In this document: positions 61,641-64,000 of the stretch, one piece after another
Numbering within the stretch: position 1 is the stretch's first letter
Layout: each line of letters begins with the position of its first letter
Assembly: GCA_963691815.1 (NCBI GenBank)
Contig: OY829655.1
Location: 12,856,279 to 12,920,278, forward strand
DNA length: 64,000 bases
Direction: 5' to 3'
Source: Echiichthys vipera
Lineage: Eukaryota > Chordata > Actinopteri > Perciformes > Trachinidae
Notes under the pieces: model-generated
The model's database searches: none
What the model saw: only the letters and a program-made list of their open reading frames with translations
What the model was told of the DNA's origin: nothing
Translations under genes and position numbers: made by a program

Positions 61641-63112
61641 AAGTGTAATTGCAATGCATTGATGATACAATATTTTATCCACCCCCACACTACACATTCA
61701 GATGCTTTTCGGTATTGAGTCAGATACTGCGTGAGGAAAAGTTTTAATACTAATTTATTTTGCTATACTCTCTTCATTTTTCAGACCTGATATGTACAGT
61801 GGAGTGGGGTTAAGCCAGAGATTACATTGATTTAATTAAGCATCCAGACTGCGGTACTCAATGGTTTGGTGAACAGTCGGCTTTCACATGGTTTGGTTCA
61901 CTGATATGTTTCACAGGTTGATTTCACTGCAAGAAATATTGAGCATCTCTTCCTGCTGATAGGTTAGAAAGGTTTTTTTTTTCTTTTATCAGGTACATCA
62001 TGAACAGTCCATGAAAGCTGTTTGAAGCTGATACAAAAGGGCAAACAAGCAAAAACACAAAAAAGTACTCCAACAGCAATAGACTTCAGTATGTGCACAA
62101 CCATGTGTATTAATAAAACCATATGTCCCTTTATTTTTAACTGGTGTGGGGTGAGGCGGCGCCTTTTTCCAAGCTTCGTCTGAGGATGGGCCCACTGTGT
62201 CAGACTTTGAAAAGCCCTTCTGTACTCTATATGTACATTCAACAGTGAACAAATTAATCGATGTTGGAATCATTTAAGTCTAACACGTACTTTTGTAATT
62301 TTCATTTGTATCCTGTTGGTAGAGTGAAGAGAGAAATAAAAGGCTCAGAACACTAAAGGCCATCTTGCAATGGGATCACACCAGCTGCAGCACCAAATCC
62401 TTTAGCTGTACTGTTAACCCAGAATTTGTGCCTGCTTAAACTGTTTAAGTAGTTATTAGTTTAAAAAAATAGTTTTGTTGCATAACTTAAACAGTCTTAG
62501 CATGTTGCACTATTATGATGTGATCACCGGCAGCAAAAAGTGTGGGGGGTCCAATAGCTCCTTTTATATTTTCTACCCCCTACTTCCCGCGTCCTTCCCT
62601 GGAACAAATGCATCTTCAAACTTAGCCTTTATTTTGATCTCAACTACACACCTGCAAAGTTTTGCACAGTTGTGATGCTATAGCAGTGACAACATATGGC
62701 CACAGAACGACATACAAACGTCTACCAAAGTACTCAAATCTCCCTCTATGGTAGTTCCCGTTATAGTAGGTGTCTCCAGGAACCACATTTTTCCATGATG
62801 ACACACAGAGTCACAAGGTGGAAACAATACCAGCATCACCACCGCAGGTAGGCACCACCTACTGTACCCTGCCTACAATGGGAGGCACTGGCTGTGACTT
62901 GCATTGTCACACCTGTTTGGATCCTTTAGTCTGGAACAAATAATAAAAATGATTCATTGTTGTCCTTGAGTTTTTTGTCTATTATAGGGTCACAGTGACT
63001 TATTGGATACCAAGTGAGGTAAACATGAAGTCACATGGACTGACAGGTGACTCATTCATTGGACAGTTTTGGTGCCTTGTCGTCCTGCATCAGCAGCAGC
63101 ACATAGACCTGC

Positions 63113-63123
63113 GGGGGGGGGGG
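63113..63123 (+). repeat. Poly(G) run of 11
   Basis: Eleven consecutive G followed by TAGGG. Runs of this length are mutation-prone and are also common assembly error sites. Confidence 0.9.
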
Positions 63124-64000
63124 TAGGGATCAAAACAAGGTTTGTTTTGGTGACTGATAGAAGGTTGTGCTGCACTTCACTGTGCTCTATGGTGTAATTC
63201 ATCTTCTAGGGTGACACAATAGAGCTCGCAAAGAAATTAATCGTCATAGGTTTTATTATGTGTGGTTGTGTGAATCATGACAGTTTTGTCTAAAGCTGAA
63301 ATCATACCACACACAAGATCCCCTGGTGATCCCCGGATGTTATGACGCTTACAGCAATCTCAACACTGATTGGCTGCCACAGCGTCACGCAATTCAGCTG
63401 AAAAGTTCAATATTTTCAACTCACACGTTACAGGCGTTTGACATGAATATCGATTTTTTTCTGCGCCTAACGCATCGAATGTGCCGTCCACGTTCAGATC
63501 GCATCTGTAGATTGACTTTGTATGTAATCGTGCTGGTTCTATTGCGTGGGGAGTGATTGCAGCAATAGAATCAACAGAGAAATAAAAAAATGGTATTATA
63601 GCAGCATAAAACCTCTTAGATGAGGGGGTTGGGGTGGTTTTGGAGCACAAAGCTTGTGACTCTGACATGGAAGACAGCTGTTTGCATTCGATGTCATACT
63701 AACTCAATGTTACTCATTCGTAAACATGACTACAATTGTCCCTTTACCAAATAGTTTTTGTTTAAAGTTACTTCATTGTCTTTATTGTCCGGTTACTTTA
63801 TTTGTGATCTGCTTATATGGTTATAGCATTGTTAAGTTTAAAAAACTGAAAGGACTTGTAGTCAAACCACCCAGCTCTTCCTAAAACTTCACATTGGTAT
63901 AACATGATATTAAACATCAGGCAAATTAGTTGAATGTGTTTATTCGGACACATCTTACATTACAGCCTAATTTACATATTAAGCAAATCAAAATACTGCC

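Larger units (their letters stand above)
45413..64000 (+). other. asic4: Intron 1 of asic4 (inferred), extends past the window
   Basis: No exon with the expected continuation (the Tyr-Thr-Arg-Tyr-Gly-Lys-Cys-type wording) was found downstream, so the whole 18.6 kb is taken as intron. Very long first introns are known in ASIC genes such as ASIC2. Stretches not listed separately (47645-49268, 49439-52024, 52207-53777, 53801-56115, 57525-61013 and 61640-64000) show no gene, RNA or transposon end that I recognise. A different gene on either strand in these gaps cannot be fully excluded. Confidence 0.7.

Overview
This window looks like teleost fish genomic DNA, A+T-rich and intron/intergenic in character. 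Three things point that way. There is one clear vertebrate coding exon, the first coding exon of an acid-sensing ion channel of the ASIC4 type. There is a Rex3-like (RTE-clade) LINE of the kind widespread in fishes. There are also many teleost-style repeats: Tc1/mariner copies, hAT and TTAA-target DNA elements, a solo LTR and long CA/GT microsatellites. No bacterial-style operon, CRISPR array, rRNA or recognisable tRNA was seen.

Layout. Positions 1-44,500 are intergenic and hold no host gene that I can support. They contain a Harbinger-like SANT-domain remnant (1126-1600), a repeat carrying a RecQ-helicase-like fragment on the minus strand (2290-2690), a decayed Tc1-like transposon (3293-4728), a solo LTR with 5-bp target duplications (7486-7926), a long inverted-repeat structure (9383-10967) and an AT palindrome (12663-12750). 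They also contain a nested pair (14046-17572): a non-autonomous hAT-like element split by a nearly full-length but broken Rex3-like LINE. Further on are a probable degenerate DNA transposon (20148-21597), a large quiet stretch (22.9-39.5 kb), two miniature Tc1 derivatives (39527-39974 and 40524-40590) and a second SANT-type remnant (42491-42770).

The gene. The asic4 first coding exon lies at 44837-45412 on the plus strand. It encodes 192 residues (cytoplasmic N-terminus, HG gating motif, first membrane segment, start of the extracellular domain) and ends at a phase-0 GTGAGT donor. Everything from 45413 to the window edge is inferred to be intron 1, because no second exon could be found. That makes the intron at least 18.6 kb long. 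It carries microsatellites, a TTAA-flanked foldback element with a second, oppositely oriented RecQ-like fragment (56116-57115), and two inverted copies of another dispersed repeat (46599-47123 and 57218-57524).

The most notable content is the mobile-element archaeology. Nested insertions have both sets of target duplications preserved. A foldback element carries a captured helicase-like gene start, and several repeat families occur as inverted pairs. The host-gene content is ordinary apart from an in-frame readthrough past the exon-1 donor.
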